64,000 bases of DNA from Bacteroidota bacterium (GCA_016124755.1 WGNA01000012.1:19420-83419); one strand, 5' to 3'. Shown: positions 28,211 through 39,421, numbered from the stretch's first letter. Notes: generated from the letters alone by a model not told the origin. Numbers and translations: made by a program.

Positions 28211-30832
28211 TTAATACGTCAAATTTTTCGCATCCTCCAAAACCTTATCTAATCCGGAAGCATCCTTACCGCCGGCTTGTGCAAAGAATGACTGTCCTCC
28301 CCCGCCACCGCTAATGTGTTTACTCCATTCGCGAATAAGTTGTCCGGCATTCCACTGTTTTTCCTGAACGAGATTGTCGGAAATCATAATGGAAATATTT
28401 GGTTTCCCTTCAAAGTCCGCAACCAGCACACAAAACAGATTTTCGAAATCATTTTTTAACCGGTAACACAAATCTTTTACGGCGTTTGCATCGGCAACTT
28501 CAACGCGGTTAATAACCACATTTACACCGTTTCGATTTTCGACCGACTTTTTAAGTTCTGAATAAACAGCATCGGTTTGAAGCTGTTTGAAATCTTCAAT
28601 TTTATCGGAAAGTGATTTGTGTTCGCTGATAAGCTGCGTAATGTGTTTTACGAGATCTTTTGGATGTCCGAGTTGTTCGCGAACTTCCTGCAACAGAGAC
28701 AGTTCTTCCCGGAGATATGCCTCGTATTGTTCACCGGTAATTGCCTCAACTCTACGAACACCGGCCGCCACACTCGATTCGGAAATAATTTTAAATCCTC
28801 CGATAGAAGAAGTATTGGCCACGTGCGTTCCTCCGCACAATTCCATGCTGTAATTTTTATCAAAAACAACAACCCGAACCACGTCTCCGTATTTCTCACC
28901 AAACAGTGCTGTTACGCCCATGTCGATTGCCTGCTGATACGGCATGCTCCGGTCTTCCCACAAATCAACGGACTCCCGTATTTTTTCGTTTACAAGATGT
29001 TCGATCGAAGCCATCTGATCGGATGTAACTTTTTCGAAATGCGAAAAATCGAATCGCAACCGGTTTTCATCCACCAAACTTCCTTTTTGCGCAACGTGAT
29101 CTCCGAGAACATTTCGCAAAGCAGAATGCATTAAATGCGTTGCGCTGTGGTTTTTGGTGATTTCATCGCGACGTTTTCGGTTCACTTCCGCTTTAAAGTA
29201 TTGATCCGGATTTTCGGGAAGCGCATTGGCAATATGCACAATCAGGTCGTTCTCTTTTTTGGTGTCGAGGATGTGCACTTTCTCCTGATCCTCAGTGCCG
29301 GTTAATGTTCCGGTATCGCCAACCTGACCGCCGCTTTCGCCATAAAATGGTGTCAGATTAAAAACGAGTTGAACGAGCTTTTTTCCTTTTTGCTCAATAA
29401 TCCGGTATCTCGAAATGGTGATGTTCGCTTCGAGATGATCGTATCCGATAAATTCCTGATGGGCATCTTCCTGAAGTATTATCCAGTCGCCGGTTGTCTT
29501 TGCAGCATCGGCCCGCGAACGTTTTTTCTGCTCGGCTAATTCAACTTTAAAACCTTCTTCATCCACTGAAAATCCGTTTTCGTGAGCGATGAGTTTCGTT
29601 AGGTCTAATGGAAAACCATACGTGTCGTAAAGTTCGAATGCGACTTTACCGTCGATGCTTTTACCGGAACTGTTGGTCGTTATTTGTCCGAGTTTTTCTA
29701 AACCAATATTTAATGTTCGCAAGAAAGTTTCTTCTTCCTTTCTGATAATATTCCGAAGAAAATCCACCTGATTCTCGGCTTCGGGAAATACATTTTTAAA
29801 ACGGTTTGCCAGTGAAGGAACTAATGCCTGAAGGAAAGGTTCTTTGAGGTTTAAAAAACTGTATCCATATCGAACTGCTCTGCGTAAAATCCTTCTCACC
29901 ACATAACCCGCTCCGGTGTTGGACGGCAATTGACCGTCGGCGATGCAAAACGTGATCGCCCGAATGTGATCGGCAATTACCCGAAAAGCAATATCCGTTT
30001 GTTCGGAAGTTCCATACGACTGACCACAGATTTTTTCGAGCTCCGAAATCGTATTTTGAAATAAATCGGTGTCGTAATTAGAATTGAGTAAATCGGTTGC
30101 GCGAACCACACGTTCGAGTCCCATTCCGGTATCGACGTGTTTCTCGGGAAGAGAAACCAACGATCCGTCGGCCAACCGGTTGAACTCCATAAAAACGAGG
30201 TTCCACAATTCGATAACCTGCGGATGATCATCGTTCACTAATGCCTTTCCATCCTGCGCATTTCGCTCTTCATCGCTTCGCAAATCCATGTGAATCTCGC
30301 TGCACGAACCGCACGGACCGGTATCACCCATTTCCCAGAAGTTGTCTTTTTTGCTGCTTCGGATAATCCGGTTGGCATCGATGTGCTCTTTCCAGAACGC
30401 TTCTGATTCGGTATCTGCCGGAAGATTATCCCCCAGATCACCGCCAAAAACGGTTACATACAAACGGTCTTTCGGGAGTTTGTAATGATCGGTGAGCAGT
30501 TCCCACGCCCAGGCAATCGCATCCTTTTTAAAGTAATCGCCGAAACTCCAGTTCCCGAGCATTTCAAACATCGTGTGGTGATACGTATCAACACCCACTT
30601 CTTCCAGATCGTTGTGCTTGCCGGAAACACGAAGACATTTTTGTGTATCCACTGCCCGGGTATAAGGTGCTTTTTTGTTTCCGAGGAAATAGTCTTTGAA
30701 CTGGTTCATACCTGCATTGGTAAACATGAGTGTCGGATCGTTTTTAACGACTATCGGAGCCGACTGAACGACTGCGTGACCGCGTGATTCAAAGAACTTT
30801 AGAAAGGCTGACCTTACTTCTTCTGACGTCAT
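28211..30832 (-). CDS. alaS: Alanyl-tRNA synthetase
   Basis: An 873-residue class II synthetase that charges tRNA-Ala. I chose the start MTSEEVRSAFLKFFESRGH; a longer frame adds 35 residues of untranslated-looking leader. Aminoacylation domain: DPTLMFTNAGMNQFKDYFLG, HTMFEMLGNWSFGDYFKK and GDTGPCGSCSEIHMD. Editing domain: NHSATHLMHSALR (HxxxH) and CGGTHVANTSSIGG (the Cys and His zinc ligands). C-terminal glycine-rich domain: HISGGGGGQSFFAQAGGKD. All zinc ligands and editing residues are present. It is divergent from an M23 peptidase gene, a common arrangement in Bacteroidota. Confidence 0.97.
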   Translation of the reverse strand: MTSEEVRSAFLKFFESRGHAVVQSAPIVVKNDPTLMFTNAGMNQFKDYFLGNKKAPYTRAVDTQKCLRVSGKHNDLEEVGVDTYHHTMFEMLGNWSFGDYFKKDAIAWAWELLTDHYKLPKDRLYVTVFGGDLGDNLPADTESEAFWKEHIDANRIIRSSKKDNFWEMGDTGPCGSCSEIHMDLRSDEERNAQDGKALVNDDHPQVIELWNLVFMEFNRLADGSLVSLPEKHVDTGMGLERVVRATDLLNSNYDTDLFQNTISELEKICGQSYGTSEQTDIAFRVIADHIRAITFCIADGQLPSNTGAGYVVRRILRRAVRYGYSFLNLKEPFLQALVPSLANRFKNVFPEAENQVDFLRNIIRKEEETFLRTLNIGLEKLGQITTNSSGKSIDGKVAFELYDTYGFPLDLTKLIAHENGFSVDEEGFKVELAEQKKRSRADAAKTTGDWIILQEDAHQEFIGYDHLEANITISRYRIIEQKGKKLVQLVFNLTPFYGESGGQVGDTGTLTGTEDQEKVHILDTKKENDLIVHIANALPENPDQYFKAEVNRKRRDEITKNHSATHLMHSALRNVLGDHVAQKGSLVDENRLRFDFSHFEKVTSDQMASIEHLVNEKIRESVDLWEDRSMPYQQAIDMGVTALFGEKYGDVVRVVVFDKNYSMELCGGTHVANTSSIGGFKIISESSVAAGVRRVEAITGEQYEAYLREELSLLQEVREQLGHPKDLVKHITQLISEHKSLSDKIEDFKQLQTDAVYSELKKSVENRNGVNVVINRVEVADANAVKDLCYRLKNDFENLFCVLVADFEGKPNISIMISDNLVQEKQWNAGQLIREWSKHISGGGGGQSFFAQAGGKDASGLDKVLEDAKNLTY

Positions 30833-30903
30833 GGAATGACTGCTTTTTAATGTATTGAAATTGTTAATTATTTTGCCGACTTTCGCCCTGCCGAAAGAGG
30901 AGG

Positions 30904-30911
30904 CAAAGTTA
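30904..30911 (-). promoter_or_regulatory. -7 box of the alaS promoter
   Basis: On the minus strand TAACTTTG matches TAnnTTTG. A TTGG lies 22 bases further upstream, a weak -33 element. The predicted leader is about 65 bases long, which supports the shorter alaS start at 30832. Confidence 0.5.
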
Positions 30912-30936
30912 AACAAATAGACATCCTGAGGTGCCA

Positions 30937-31905
30937 ATGAGAAAAATTCGATATCGCTATAACCCCGACACTTTAAGCTACGATAAAGTACATACCAAAG
31001 TTTGGGTTGTTGCGCTAAAGGTTTTTGGTTTTTTGTCTGCCGCTGCCGTCTTTTCCCTTATCATTATTCAGGCTTCCTTTCAGTTTGTAAATTCTCCGAA
31101 CGAGAAGAAACTCAAACAGGAAATCAGTCAGTACGAATTTCAGATTGAACAACTCAAGGGAAAAGTAACTACGCTCAACGAGCAGGTGATCGCTCTAGAA
31201 TCGCGCGACGAAGAAATTTACCGCGAGATTTTTGGTGCCCCGCTTCCCGACGCTTTAAGAAATGCCGGTATTGGTGGTTCTAAAAGATATCCGGAGTTAA
31301 ATGCATTAACCCATGGCAGCAGCCTTCGACAGATGCATCAGAAGCTTGATGAGCTCTCCCGAAAAGCCAATATTCAGGATAAGTCTTACGACGAGTTGCT
31401 GAAACTGGCCAAGAAAAAAGCAAGTATGCTGGCTTCTATTCCTGCTGTTCAGCCTATTCCGAATAAAGATCTGAAACGAATGGCATCCGGTTACGGATAC
31501 CGCATCGACCCGTTTTACCGAACCCGTAAATTTCACACCGGAATGGACTTCACGGCTCCTAAGGGAACTGATGTTCACGCAACCGGCGACGGTGTTGTGG
31601 AATCGGTTACATCCAAAAAATGGGGTTACGGAAACCACATCATTGTTAATCACGGTTACGGTTATAAAACTTTGTATGCTCACCTGAGCAAGTTCAATGT
31701 GAAGCCGGGCGATAAAGTTACCCGCGGACAAATCATCGGACTTGTGGGAAGTACCGGAAAGTCAACCGCTCCACACCTTCACTACGAAGTGATCGTCAAC
31801 GGAGAAAAGCGGAATCCGGCCAACTATTATTACAACGATCTCTCGGCTGAACAATACGAAGAGATGATCGAACTCTCCAGTCATCCAAACCAATCGTTTG
31901 ACTAA
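30937..31905 (+). CDS. M23 family metallopeptidase, membrane anchored
   Basis: A 322-residue protein expected to cleave peptidoglycan cross-bridges in the periplasm. The ATG at 30937 gives MRKIRYRYNPDTLSYDKV, the usual family N-terminus, and is preceded by GAGG at a suitable distance; a GTG two codons earlier is possible. One membrane helix lies at about residues 25-50 (FGFLSAAAVFSLIIIQ), then a coiled coil (EKKLKQEISQYEFQIEQLKG). The catalytic LytM domain has zinc ligands in FHTGMDFTAPKGT and HLHYEVIVNG, plus TLYAHLSKF. It is probably the first gene of an operon with the MerR gene, which starts 9 bases downstream. Confidence 0.92.
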   Translation: MRKIRYRYNPDTLSYDKVHTKVWVVALKVFGFLSAAAVFSLIIIQASFQFVNSPNEKKLKQEISQYEFQIEQLKGKVTTLNEQVIALESRDEEIYREIFGAPLPDALRNAGIGGSKRYPELNALTHGSSLRQMHQKLDELSRKANIQDKSYDELLKLAKKKASMLASIPAVQPIPNKDLKRMASGYGYRIDPFYRTRKFHTGMDFTAPKGTDVHATGDGVVESVTSKKWGYGNHIIVNHGYGYKTLYAHLSKFNVKPGDKVTRGQIIGLVGSTGKSTAPHLHYEVIVNGEKRNPANYYYNDLSAEQYEEMIELSSHPNQSFD

Positions 31906-31914
31906 GAGAGAGCC

Positions 31915-32247
31915 ATGCTCAAGAAAGAACTTCCCGACAAACTGTATTATTCCATTTCCGAGGTTTCGGAACATTTCGATGTTGCGCAATCTCTGCTGAG
32001 ATACTGGGAGTCTGAATTCAACACCATCAAGCCCAAACGCAATAAGAAAGGGACGCGTTTTTACACCAAAAAAGACCTCGAACAAATCGGGTTGATTTAC
32101 CACTTGGTGAAAGAACAGGGATTCACGCTGAGCGGTGCAAAAGACAAATTGAAACTCAACAAAAAAGGAGTTCAGACAGAAGTAGAAACTATCCGCGTCT
32201 TAAAAGAAATCAAACGCTTCCTCGAAGACGTTCGCGAAAAGTTATAA
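31915..32247 (+). CDS. MerR-family transcriptional regulator
   Basis: A 110-residue protein. The N-terminal winged helix-turn-helix reads YYSISEVSEHFDVAQSLLRY, WESEFNTIKPKRNKKGTRFY and TKKDLEQIGLIYHLVKEQGF. A short dimerisation helix follows (VETIRVLKEIKRFLEDVREK). No metal- or drug-binding cysteines are seen, so the signal is unknown. Small MerR proteins downstream of M23 peptidase genes are common in Bacteroidota. Confidence 0.9.
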   Translation: MLKKELPDKLYYSISEVSEHFDVAQSLLRYWESEFNTIKPKRNKKGTRFYTKKDLEQIGLIYHLVKEQGFTLSGAKDKLKLNKKGVQTEVETIRVLKEIKRFLEDVREKL

Positions 32248-32280
32248 GCGTTAATTTCGCTTCACCAAACTTTTCGTACC

Positions 32281-33069
32281 ATGAAAAACATCGTTTTCCG
32301 GCTGTTCCGCCATTGCCTGTTTTTTCTCGCTTTTCCGGTTTTTGCCCAACCGGGGATCATTCCGGATAATGTGCTTCCCGTTGATTGCCAACCCTTGATT
32401 CCGGGAACCAATTCCATTTTTTCAAATGCCGCGATTATGTGTAATGATCAACACTTTATTGCCGGAATTTCTCATGTGCGCTTTGTAACGACAGAACTCA
32501 ATTACTCCTCTGCCGCATTTTGCCGGGCATTCGGTACTAATGCATTCGGACTGGCATTTCAGCAATTTGGTTACGAAGTATCTTCGGTAAAAAAGTACTC
32601 GGTTGCCATTCGCAAAAACTGGAACCAAAGCACTACGACAGGTTTAAATTTTCACGAAAGCCGGTTTGTTACGGAAGGATATTCAGCGGTGAATTTTGCT
32701 TTAAATGCAACGCTTTCCTTTTATCACGATTTCGGGAAACATCAATTTTCAATCGTTCTGGAAGATCCGTTTCCGGCCAAAAATCAGGTTTATCAATCTT
32801 GCCTTAAAACCACATTGGCGATTCCCATTGGCGACACATCCCGATTTTTCGCCGGATTAACGATTGGCAATAACTCCGTTCGCGGGTGCGCCTTTTATCT
32901 CCATCAAACCCATGCTAAAATTAAAATTCTGATCGGAGTGATTTCCATGCCCTGGCAATTTGGTTTAGGAATTCAATACGCTGTTTCTAATACCATTTCA
33001 GTTTCGAATTCCTCTGCTGTTTCCAACGTTGGATTCTTTCAGGGGGCACAGCTCAGCTTTCAGAAATGA
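32281..33069 (+). CDS. Exported hypothetical protein, probable membrane-associated beta-barrel
   Basis: A 262-residue protein with a signal peptide (FRHCLFFLAFPVFAQPG, cleavage before QPG). The rest is beta-rich with alternating hydrophobic strands, such as FGLAFQQFGYEVSSVKKYSV, AVNFALNATLSFYHDFG and FFAGLTIGNNSVRGCAFYL. It ends NVGFFQGAQLSFQK, with a terminal aromatic/amphipathic strand. PorV/PorQ-like or another outer-membrane barrel is possible, but I cannot assign a family. A TAATTTCG box lies at 32252-32259. The stop overlaps the next start by 4 bases (ATGA), so the two are translationally coupled. Confidence 0.6.
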   Translation: MKNIVFRLFRHCLFFLAFPVFAQPGIIPDNVLPVDCQPLIPGTNSIFSNAAIMCNDQHFIAGISHVRFVTTELNYSSAAFCRAFGTNAFGLAFQQFGYEVSSVKKYSVAIRKNWNQSTTTGLNFHESRFVTEGYSAVNFALNATLSFYHDFGKHQFSIVLEDPFPAKNQVYQSCLKTTLAIPIGDTSRFFAGLTIGNNSVRGCAFYLHQTHAKIKILIGVISMPWQFGLGIQYAVSNTISVSNSSAVSNVGFFQGAQLSFQK

Positions 33070-34952
33070 AAAGGTTTTTATTCTTTTTGGTTTTGTTTTT
33101 CTGCTTTTGTTCTAATGACGTATTAGCCCAAATAACGGGTGAGGAAATGTTGGAAGCGGCTGAAGAAATAGACGATGAAATTATTTTAAACCGGGAGATC
33201 AAGAAGATCAATCTCAAAAAAGCGGATTCAACCGAACTCGCAGAATCCAGACTTTTTAATGATGAAGAAATTCAATTAATTCTAAAACATATTCAGCGGT
33301 TCGGTGCGATTGAAGACCTGCTAGAATTGCAACAAATTTTTGATGTCGATCGGATTCGCCAACTTGAACCATATCTTTTTGTAAACAAGGAAGTGAAACG
33401 AAAACCGCAAAACTGGAAATTAGAAATCTCCACTTCGGTTAGTGAATCCATTAATAAGGCGACCGAAAATAATTACTCGGGAGACGATCTTCATTTTCGA
33501 ACCCGTATTCAACTCAGGCCAAAAATCGGAATTCAATCCACCCTATTTTTTGAAAAGGATGCGGGTGAAAAATGGCTTCCTGAAAAATGGTTTAAGGGTC
33601 CGGATTTTACCGGTTTTTCATTGCGTTTCGATCCGAACCGAAATACGCGATTTCTGCTCGGTGACTTTCTTTGGAACACTGGAGAAGGTCTGGTTTGCGG
33701 ACAAGGATTTCAAATGGGGAAATCGGCATTGGTGATGAATATTTCCGGAAGTCATTCGGGTTTACGCGCTAAAACTTCAGCCGAGGAAAACAAATTCTTT
33801 CGCGGTTTTGCTGTTGAAAAGAGTACGAAAAATTTTACCGGAAGCCTATTAATCTCCCGCCATCATCGCGACGCTATTATCAAAAATGGTGAAGTTCAAT
33901 CGTTGCAAACAACAGGTTATCACCGAACAAATTCGGAGCTTGAACACAACGATGCGCTTTTATTGAATGAAATCGGGAGCGGTTTGTCTTATCATAATCG
34001 TGGTGTGCAAGTTTCCTGGTGCGGACTTTTAACTCAGTCGGATATCCCCTTTCATGCTGATCCGGGAAATTCCACCAATCTTCTTCTGAATTCTGGAATT
34101 TCATGGCAGATCAGTTTGCCGGGAGCAAGAACTTTCGGCGAAGCGGCCGTTGACCAATGGAAGCATACAGCACTTATTTCCGGTTGGCAATTCACACCCT
34201 GGAAATGGTTTGATCTTTCGGTTTCTTTCCGGCGATACAGTGGTAATTATTCTTCCGTTCACGGATTGGCATTTAGTGAATCAAGGTCGGTTCAAAACGA
34301 ATCCGGGATGTATTCGGGATTTCGTTATTACCGGAAATACTGGAGTTTCAGCGGATACGCCGATTATTATAAAAATATATCACCGGGTGAAGGTGAATTC
34401 GGGATTCAAACCGGGAACGACTATCTTTTGCAATGGGATAAAAAATGGAAAAACGGTTTTAACTCAACGATCCGCTTTCGGAATGAAATTAAGAATTCAT
34501 CAAACAGTTTTAGCCGGAAATCCTCGCTCCGATTTCATTTGCAATATCAGATCAACCGGCAGCTCACCTATCGACAGCGGATTGAAATCAGTCGTAATGC
34601 AACAACACAAACCTCAAACGGCTGGTTGATTTATGAAGACTTAAAATGGAAACCCGTTCGCGGCAAATGGAATTTCAGTTGTCGGTGGTACAGCATACGA
34701 ATCGAAGATTTTTCAACCCGCATTTATACCTACGAAAATGATATTCCGATGCAATACAGTTTCCCGGCACTGTACGCATATCCATCGCGATGCTATCTGT
34801 TAATGAACTATTCATTCAATCGTGCAATTCAGTGCTGGATAAAAGTGGAATCAGATTTTGGGAAACAGTCGGTCGGCTATCAAAATTCGCAACTGTATAT
34901 TGCCGGCCAAAACAAATGGGGGTGGAAATTCCTCATCCGATACCGAATCTGA
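33066..34952 (+). CDS. Helix-hairpin-helix / outer-membrane barrel-like protein
   Basis: A 628-residue protein with a signal peptide (FLFFLVLFFCFCSNDVLAQI). Residues about 45-110 look like tandem ComEA-type helix-hairpin-helix motifs (INLKKADSTELAESRLFNDE, FGAIEDLLELQQIFDVDRIR). The remaining ~500 residues are beta-strand rich with many Trp/Tyr and terminate in KFLIRYRI, consistent with an outer-membrane barrel. This HhH-plus-barrel architecture recurs in Bacteroidota; its function is unknown, and DNA binding at the surface is only a guess. It is coupled to the preceding gene by a 4-base overlap and ends 1 base before pdxJ. Confidence 0.68.
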   Translation: MKRFLFFLVLFFCFCSNDVLAQITGEEMLEAAEEIDDEIILNREIKKINLKKADSTELAESRLFNDEEIQLILKHIQRFGAIEDLLELQQIFDVDRIRQLEPYLFVNKEVKRKPQNWKLEISTSVSESINKATENNYSGDDLHFRTRIQLRPKIGIQSTLFFEKDAGEKWLPEKWFKGPDFTGFSLRFDPNRNTRFLLGDFLWNTGEGLVCGQGFQMGKSALVMNISGSHSGLRAKTSAEENKFFRGFAVEKSTKNFTGSLLISRHHRDAIIKNGEVQSLQTTGYHRTNSELEHNDALLLNEIGSGLSYHNRGVQVSWCGLLTQSDIPFHADPGNSTNLLLNSGISWQISLPGARTFGEAAVDQWKHTALISGWQFTPWKWFDLSVSFRRYSGNYSSVHGLAFSESRSVQNESGMYSGFRYYRKYWSFSGYADYYKNISPGEGEFGIQTGNDYLLQWDKKWKNGFNSTIRFRNEIKNSSNSFSRKSSLRFHLQYQINRQLTYRQRIEISRNATTQTSNGWLIYEDLKWKPVRGKWNFSCRWYSIRIEDFSTRIYTYENDIPMQYSFPALYAYPSRCYLLMNYSFNRAIQCWIKVESDFGKQSVGYQNSQLYIAGQNKWGWKFLIRYRI

Positions 34953-34953
34953 A

Positions 34954-35694
34954 ATGACCCGACTGAGTGTTAATATTAATAAAATCGCGACGTTGCGAAA
35001 TGCCCGTGGTGGAAGTATTCCGGATGTGATAATAGCGGCAAAACGAATTCAGGAATTTGGTGCTGCGGGAATTACGGTTCACCCGAGACCCGACGAAAGA
35101 CACATCACCCGGAACGATGTTGAGCAATTAAAAAAAGTCGTTCTCACCGAGTTTAATATTGAAGGATACCCATCGGAAGAATTCATGGAAATGGTGCTGC
35201 GGATTATACCCGATCAGGTTACACTGGTTCCCGATCCACCGGAAGTGCTCACTTCAAACGCCGGTTGGGACTGTCTCAAAAACGGTGAATTTCTGAAGGA
35301 CATCATTTCCAAACTTAAAACTGCCGGAATACGAACTTCCATATTTATGGATCCGGTGGAAGATCAGATAAGAGCTTCGGTTGCAACCGGAACCGACCGG
35401 ATTGAACTTTACACCGAATCGTATGCCAGCGGGTTTGAAGACAATTCTGCCAAAGCGATAAAACCGTATGTTAAAGCCGCGGAAGTTGCTGCCGAATGTG
35501 GCCTTGGTTTAAATGCAGGTCACGATCTGAACCTCCGAAACCTCAATTATTTTTATAAAAATATTCCCGGACTTCTCGAAGTTTCGATTGGCCATGCCTT
35601 GATCAGCGATGCATTATACATCGGGTTAAAAAACGCAGTGGTTGCCTATAAAAACTGTCTGCATCCGGATTGGAAACCCGATGCGTCGAAATAA
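34954..35694 (+). CDS. pdxJ: Pyridoxine 5'-phosphate synthase
   Basis: A 246-residue TIM-barrel enzyme that condenses 1-deoxyxylulose 5-phosphate with 3-amino-2-oxopropyl phosphate in vitamin B6 synthesis. The start MTRLSVNINKIATLRNARGG is the normal PdxJ N-terminus, 1 base after the preceding stop; an upstream frame extension is rejected. Typical segments are AAGITVHPRPDERHI (active-site His and Arg), VTLVPDPPEVLTSNAGWD, ISIFMDP-like TSIFMDP, IELYTESYA, GLNAGHDLNLRN and VSIGHALISDALYIGL. Cytoplasmic. It converges with the Hpt gene with no gap. Confidence 0.96.
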   Translation: MTRLSVNINKIATLRNARGGSIPDVIIAAKRIQEFGAAGITVHPRPDERHITRNDVEQLKKVVLTEFNIEGYPSEEFMEMVLRIIPDQVTLVPDPPEVLTSNAGWDCLKNGEFLKDIISKLKTAGIRTSIFMDPVEDQIRASVATGTDRIELYTESYASGFEDNSAKAIKPYVKAAEVAAECGLGLNAGHDLNLRNLNYFYKNIPGLLEVSIGHALISDALYIGLKNAVVAYKNCLHPDWKPDASK

Positions 35695-36033
35695 TTATCG
35701 GTTTCTCAACTGCTGAATCACCTGATGTAATGTGTTGATCACGTCGTCGAGAAGTGCCGGAATCTGATCAACATTGGTTTTGTTTTTCCCCCATTGTTCC
35801 AGATCGCGAATCTTCTGACGAAGTGCAACGATTCCCATCATATCGATTGATGGTTTGATTTTATGTGCAGCCGCGCCGAGATCTTCGTAATCACCATTGG
35901 CGAGGGCAGTCACCATCCGGTCAACCGATTCGGGTGTCATGTGGATAAACATCTCCACCATTTTATTGATGAAAACCTCGTCGCCTGCCGACATGGCTTC
36001 CAATTGTTCCAGACTGTAAAGTTGTTCGTTCAT
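35695..36033 (-). CDS. Histidine phosphotransfer (Hpt) domain protein
   Basis: A 112-residue four-helix-bundle protein. The phosphorylated histidine is H57 in LGAAAHKIKPSIDMMGI, the standard Hpt HxxK(P/G)S motif. No kinase or receiver domain is attached, so it shuttles phosphate between separate two-component proteins. It lies 33 bases downstream of the sigma-54 response regulator on the same strand, making that regulator a likely partner. Confidence 0.88.
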   Translation of the reverse strand: MNEQLYSLEQLEAMSAGDEVFINKMVEMFIHMTPESVDRMVTALANGDYEDLGAAAHKIKPSIDMMGIVALRQKIRDLEQWGKNKTNVDQIPALLDDVINTLHQVIQQLRNR

Positions 36034-36066
36034 GTGTTAAGTAGTAAAAACAGAAACAGTTAATTT

Positions 36067-37413
36067 CTAAATCACTTGTTCCTGCAGCATCCGGTAAATT
36101 GTGGATTTACCGATATTCAGTTTTTTGGCAACCGTAACCACGTCGTTGTTGTACTTGTCTAAAAAGAACTTGACGATTCGGTTTGTATAATCTCTGAGAG
36201 GCATCTCAGATTGGAGCAAAGTATCAATTGATCCGGTTGAATTAAAGGTGATGTGTTCGTCGTCGATAAAGTTGGTATCGGTCATTACACAAGCCAATTC
36301 AATTACCGCTTTTAATTCCCGGATATTTCCCGGCCACGGATATTTCAGCATTTTATTCTGTGCCGCAGGAGTGAGTGACAACTTGCCGAGATCATTCTCT
36401 TTTACGTATTCATCAATAAAATGCTTTGCCAGTAAAAGAATGTCGTTTCCTCTTTCCCGCAGAGCCGGCAAACTGATGGGCAATCCGAGCAAACGATAAT
36501 AAAGGTCTTCCCGGAATTTTCCTTTTCTCACCTCTTCTGCCAGATCTTTATGCGTTGCTACGAGAATTCGGCAGTTCACTTTTATTACACCGGTCCCCCC
36601 CACACGAGTAAGTTCCTTTTCCTGGAGCACCCGAAGCAGTTTGCTCTGCATATTGATATCCATCTCACCAATCTCATCGAGAAAGAGCGTTCCGCCGGAA
36701 GCTTCTTCAAACTTTCCGATCCTGCGGTTAATCGCTCCGGTAAAAGATCCTTTTTCGTGTCCAAACAGTTCACTTTCAATCAGCTCAGACGGAATGGCGG
36801 TTATGTTCACTGCAACAAAAGGTTTCTTGGCTCTCGGGCTGTTATAATGAATTGCCTTGGCCACAACCTCTTTACCGGTTCCTGTTTCGCCGGTTATGGA
36901 AACCGTAATGTTACTGCTGATTGCTTTTTGGAGAAGATTGAAAACGCGCTTCATAGGCGAGGAATTCCCCACCATGTTTTTAGTGAAATCGTATTTCTGT
37001 ACGATCTGACTTTTCAGTTGAGAAATCTCTTCCTTGAGTTCTTCCTTCTCGCGAATGTTTTTAATAACATTCCAGATTCGGTCTTTGGTTTCATCATCTT
37101 TAATGATGTAATCGTACGCTCCGTCTTTGAGAAGTTTAATGGCGGTTCCGATATCTTCCTGACCGGAAATAATCACAACCGGAATTTCAGGATTGTACTC
37201 TTTGATTTTCTTGAGAACCTCTTGTCCGGAAATATCGGGTAACGAATAATCGAGGGTTACCAGATTGGGTTCTTCATCAAGCGATTTTAGAAAGTCTTTT
37301 CCGGTTGTAAATTTTTTAACGGTAACATCCGGATTGAGGGATAAGTGGTATTCGATAACTTCACCATACCATACATCATCTTCCACAATGAAGATCTTGA
37401 AAGCGTCTGCCAT
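36067..37413 (-). CDS. Sigma-54-dependent response regulator (NtrC type)
   Basis: A 448-residue three-domain activator starting MADAFKIFIVEDD; a 16-residue upstream extension is unlikely. The receiver domain has acidic pocket E11/D12/D13 and phosphorylated D55 (LVTLDYSLPD). The AAA+ domain has Walker A GETGTGKE (175-182), the sigma-54 contact loop GSFTGA (222-227, with S in place of the usual A) and Walker B GTLFLDEIGE (241-250). The C-terminal Fis-type helix-turn-helix is VVTVAKKLNIGKSTIYRML. It activates promoters read by RpoN; its targets are not visible here. The minus strand has a TATATTTG box about 25-30 bases upstream of the start. It is followed by the Hpt gene; no histidine kinase is adjacent. 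Confidence 0.94.
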   Translation of the reverse strand: MADAFKIFIVEDDVWYGEVIEYHLSLNPDVTVKKFTTGKDFLKSLDEEPNLVTLDYSLPDISGQEVLKKIKEYNPEIPVVIISGQEDIGTAIKLLKDGAYDYIIKDDETKDRIWNVIKNIREKEELKEEISQLKSQIVQKYDFTKNMVGNSSPMKRVFNLLQKAISSNITVSITGETGTGKEVVAKAIHYNSPRAKKPFVAVNITAIPSELIESELFGHEKGSFTGAINRRIGKFEEASGGTLFLDEIGEMDINMQSKLLRVLQEKELTRVGGTGVIKVNCRILVATHKDLAEEVRKGKFREDLYYRLLGLPISLPALRERGNDILLLAKHFIDEYVKENDLGKLSLTPAAQNKMLKYPWPGNIRELKAVIELACVMTDTNFIDDEHITFNSTGSIDTLLQSEMPLRDYTNRIVKFFLDKYNNDVVTVAKKLNIGKSTIYRMLQEQVI

Positions 37414-37620
37414 AACACAGTTTTTATAGTAGTCTGATGCAAATATATGGAACAACTCCAATTTTGAGATTTATTTTTAAAATATTTTATGTCATCTCAC
37501 ATCGGAATCAAAATTCGATAGCCAAAAACTCCTTTGATATTTTTCAGGATTACATGGTATTTATATGGTTTAGAAATATAATTTCGCGGCAAATTTCAAC
37601 ACAAGCTTTACATCAAATAA

Positions 37621-39135
<1,515 letters not shown>

Positions 39136-39137
39136 TT

Positions 39138-39368
39138 ATGTATCTCGAACTTATCACGCCCGACACCACACTTTTTGAAGGAGAAGTGATTTCAGTGAAG
39201 TTTCCCGGAACTGCCGGAAAATTTGAAACTCTGAACAACCACGCTCCGATTATTTCAAGCCTTGAAAAAGGAACACTCAGTGTGAAGACGTCTGAAGGCG
39301 TAAAGAATTTCGACATTAGCGGAGGCATTGTTGAAGTTCTTAATAACAAGATCATTGTACTCGCCTGA
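39138..39368 (+). CDS. atpC: ATP synthase F1 subunit epsilon, short form
   Basis: A 76-residue protein: LELITPDTTLFEGEVISVKF, PGTAGKFETLNNHAPIISSL and VKNFDISGGIVEVLNNKIIV. Only the N-terminal beta-sandwich is present. The C-terminal helical hairpin that inhibits ATP hydrolysis in E. coli is absent, a normal state in Bacteroidota. It begins 2 bases after atpD and ends before a strong terminator. Confidence 0.93.
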   Translation: MYLELITPDTTLFEGEVISVKFPGTAGKFETLNNHAPIISSLEKGTLSVKTSEGVKNFDISGGIVEVLNNKIIVLA

Positions 39369-39399
39369 TTGAGAAATCAGGTTATTAGAAATAGAAAGA

Positions 39400-39421
39400 C
39401 CGGTCTCTGACCGGTTTTTTT
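39400..39421 (+). terminator. Rho-independent terminator of atpDC
   Basis: Stem ACCGG / CCGGT with a 6-base loop, followed by six T. It lies about 30 bases after the atpC stop. Confidence 0.8.

Noticed and set aside
28619..29134. A 171-residue frame antisense to alaS
   Set aside because: Shadow frame; the alaS motifs on the opposite strand are complete and explain the region.
30833..30937. Longer alaS start adding 35 residues
   Set aside because: The extra segment runs through the likely promoter TAACTTTG and is unlike any AlaRS N-terminus; the internal start matches the family.
36550..37242. A 230-residue frame antisense to the sigma-54 response regulator
   Set aside because: Shadow of a strongly conserved gene on the other strand.
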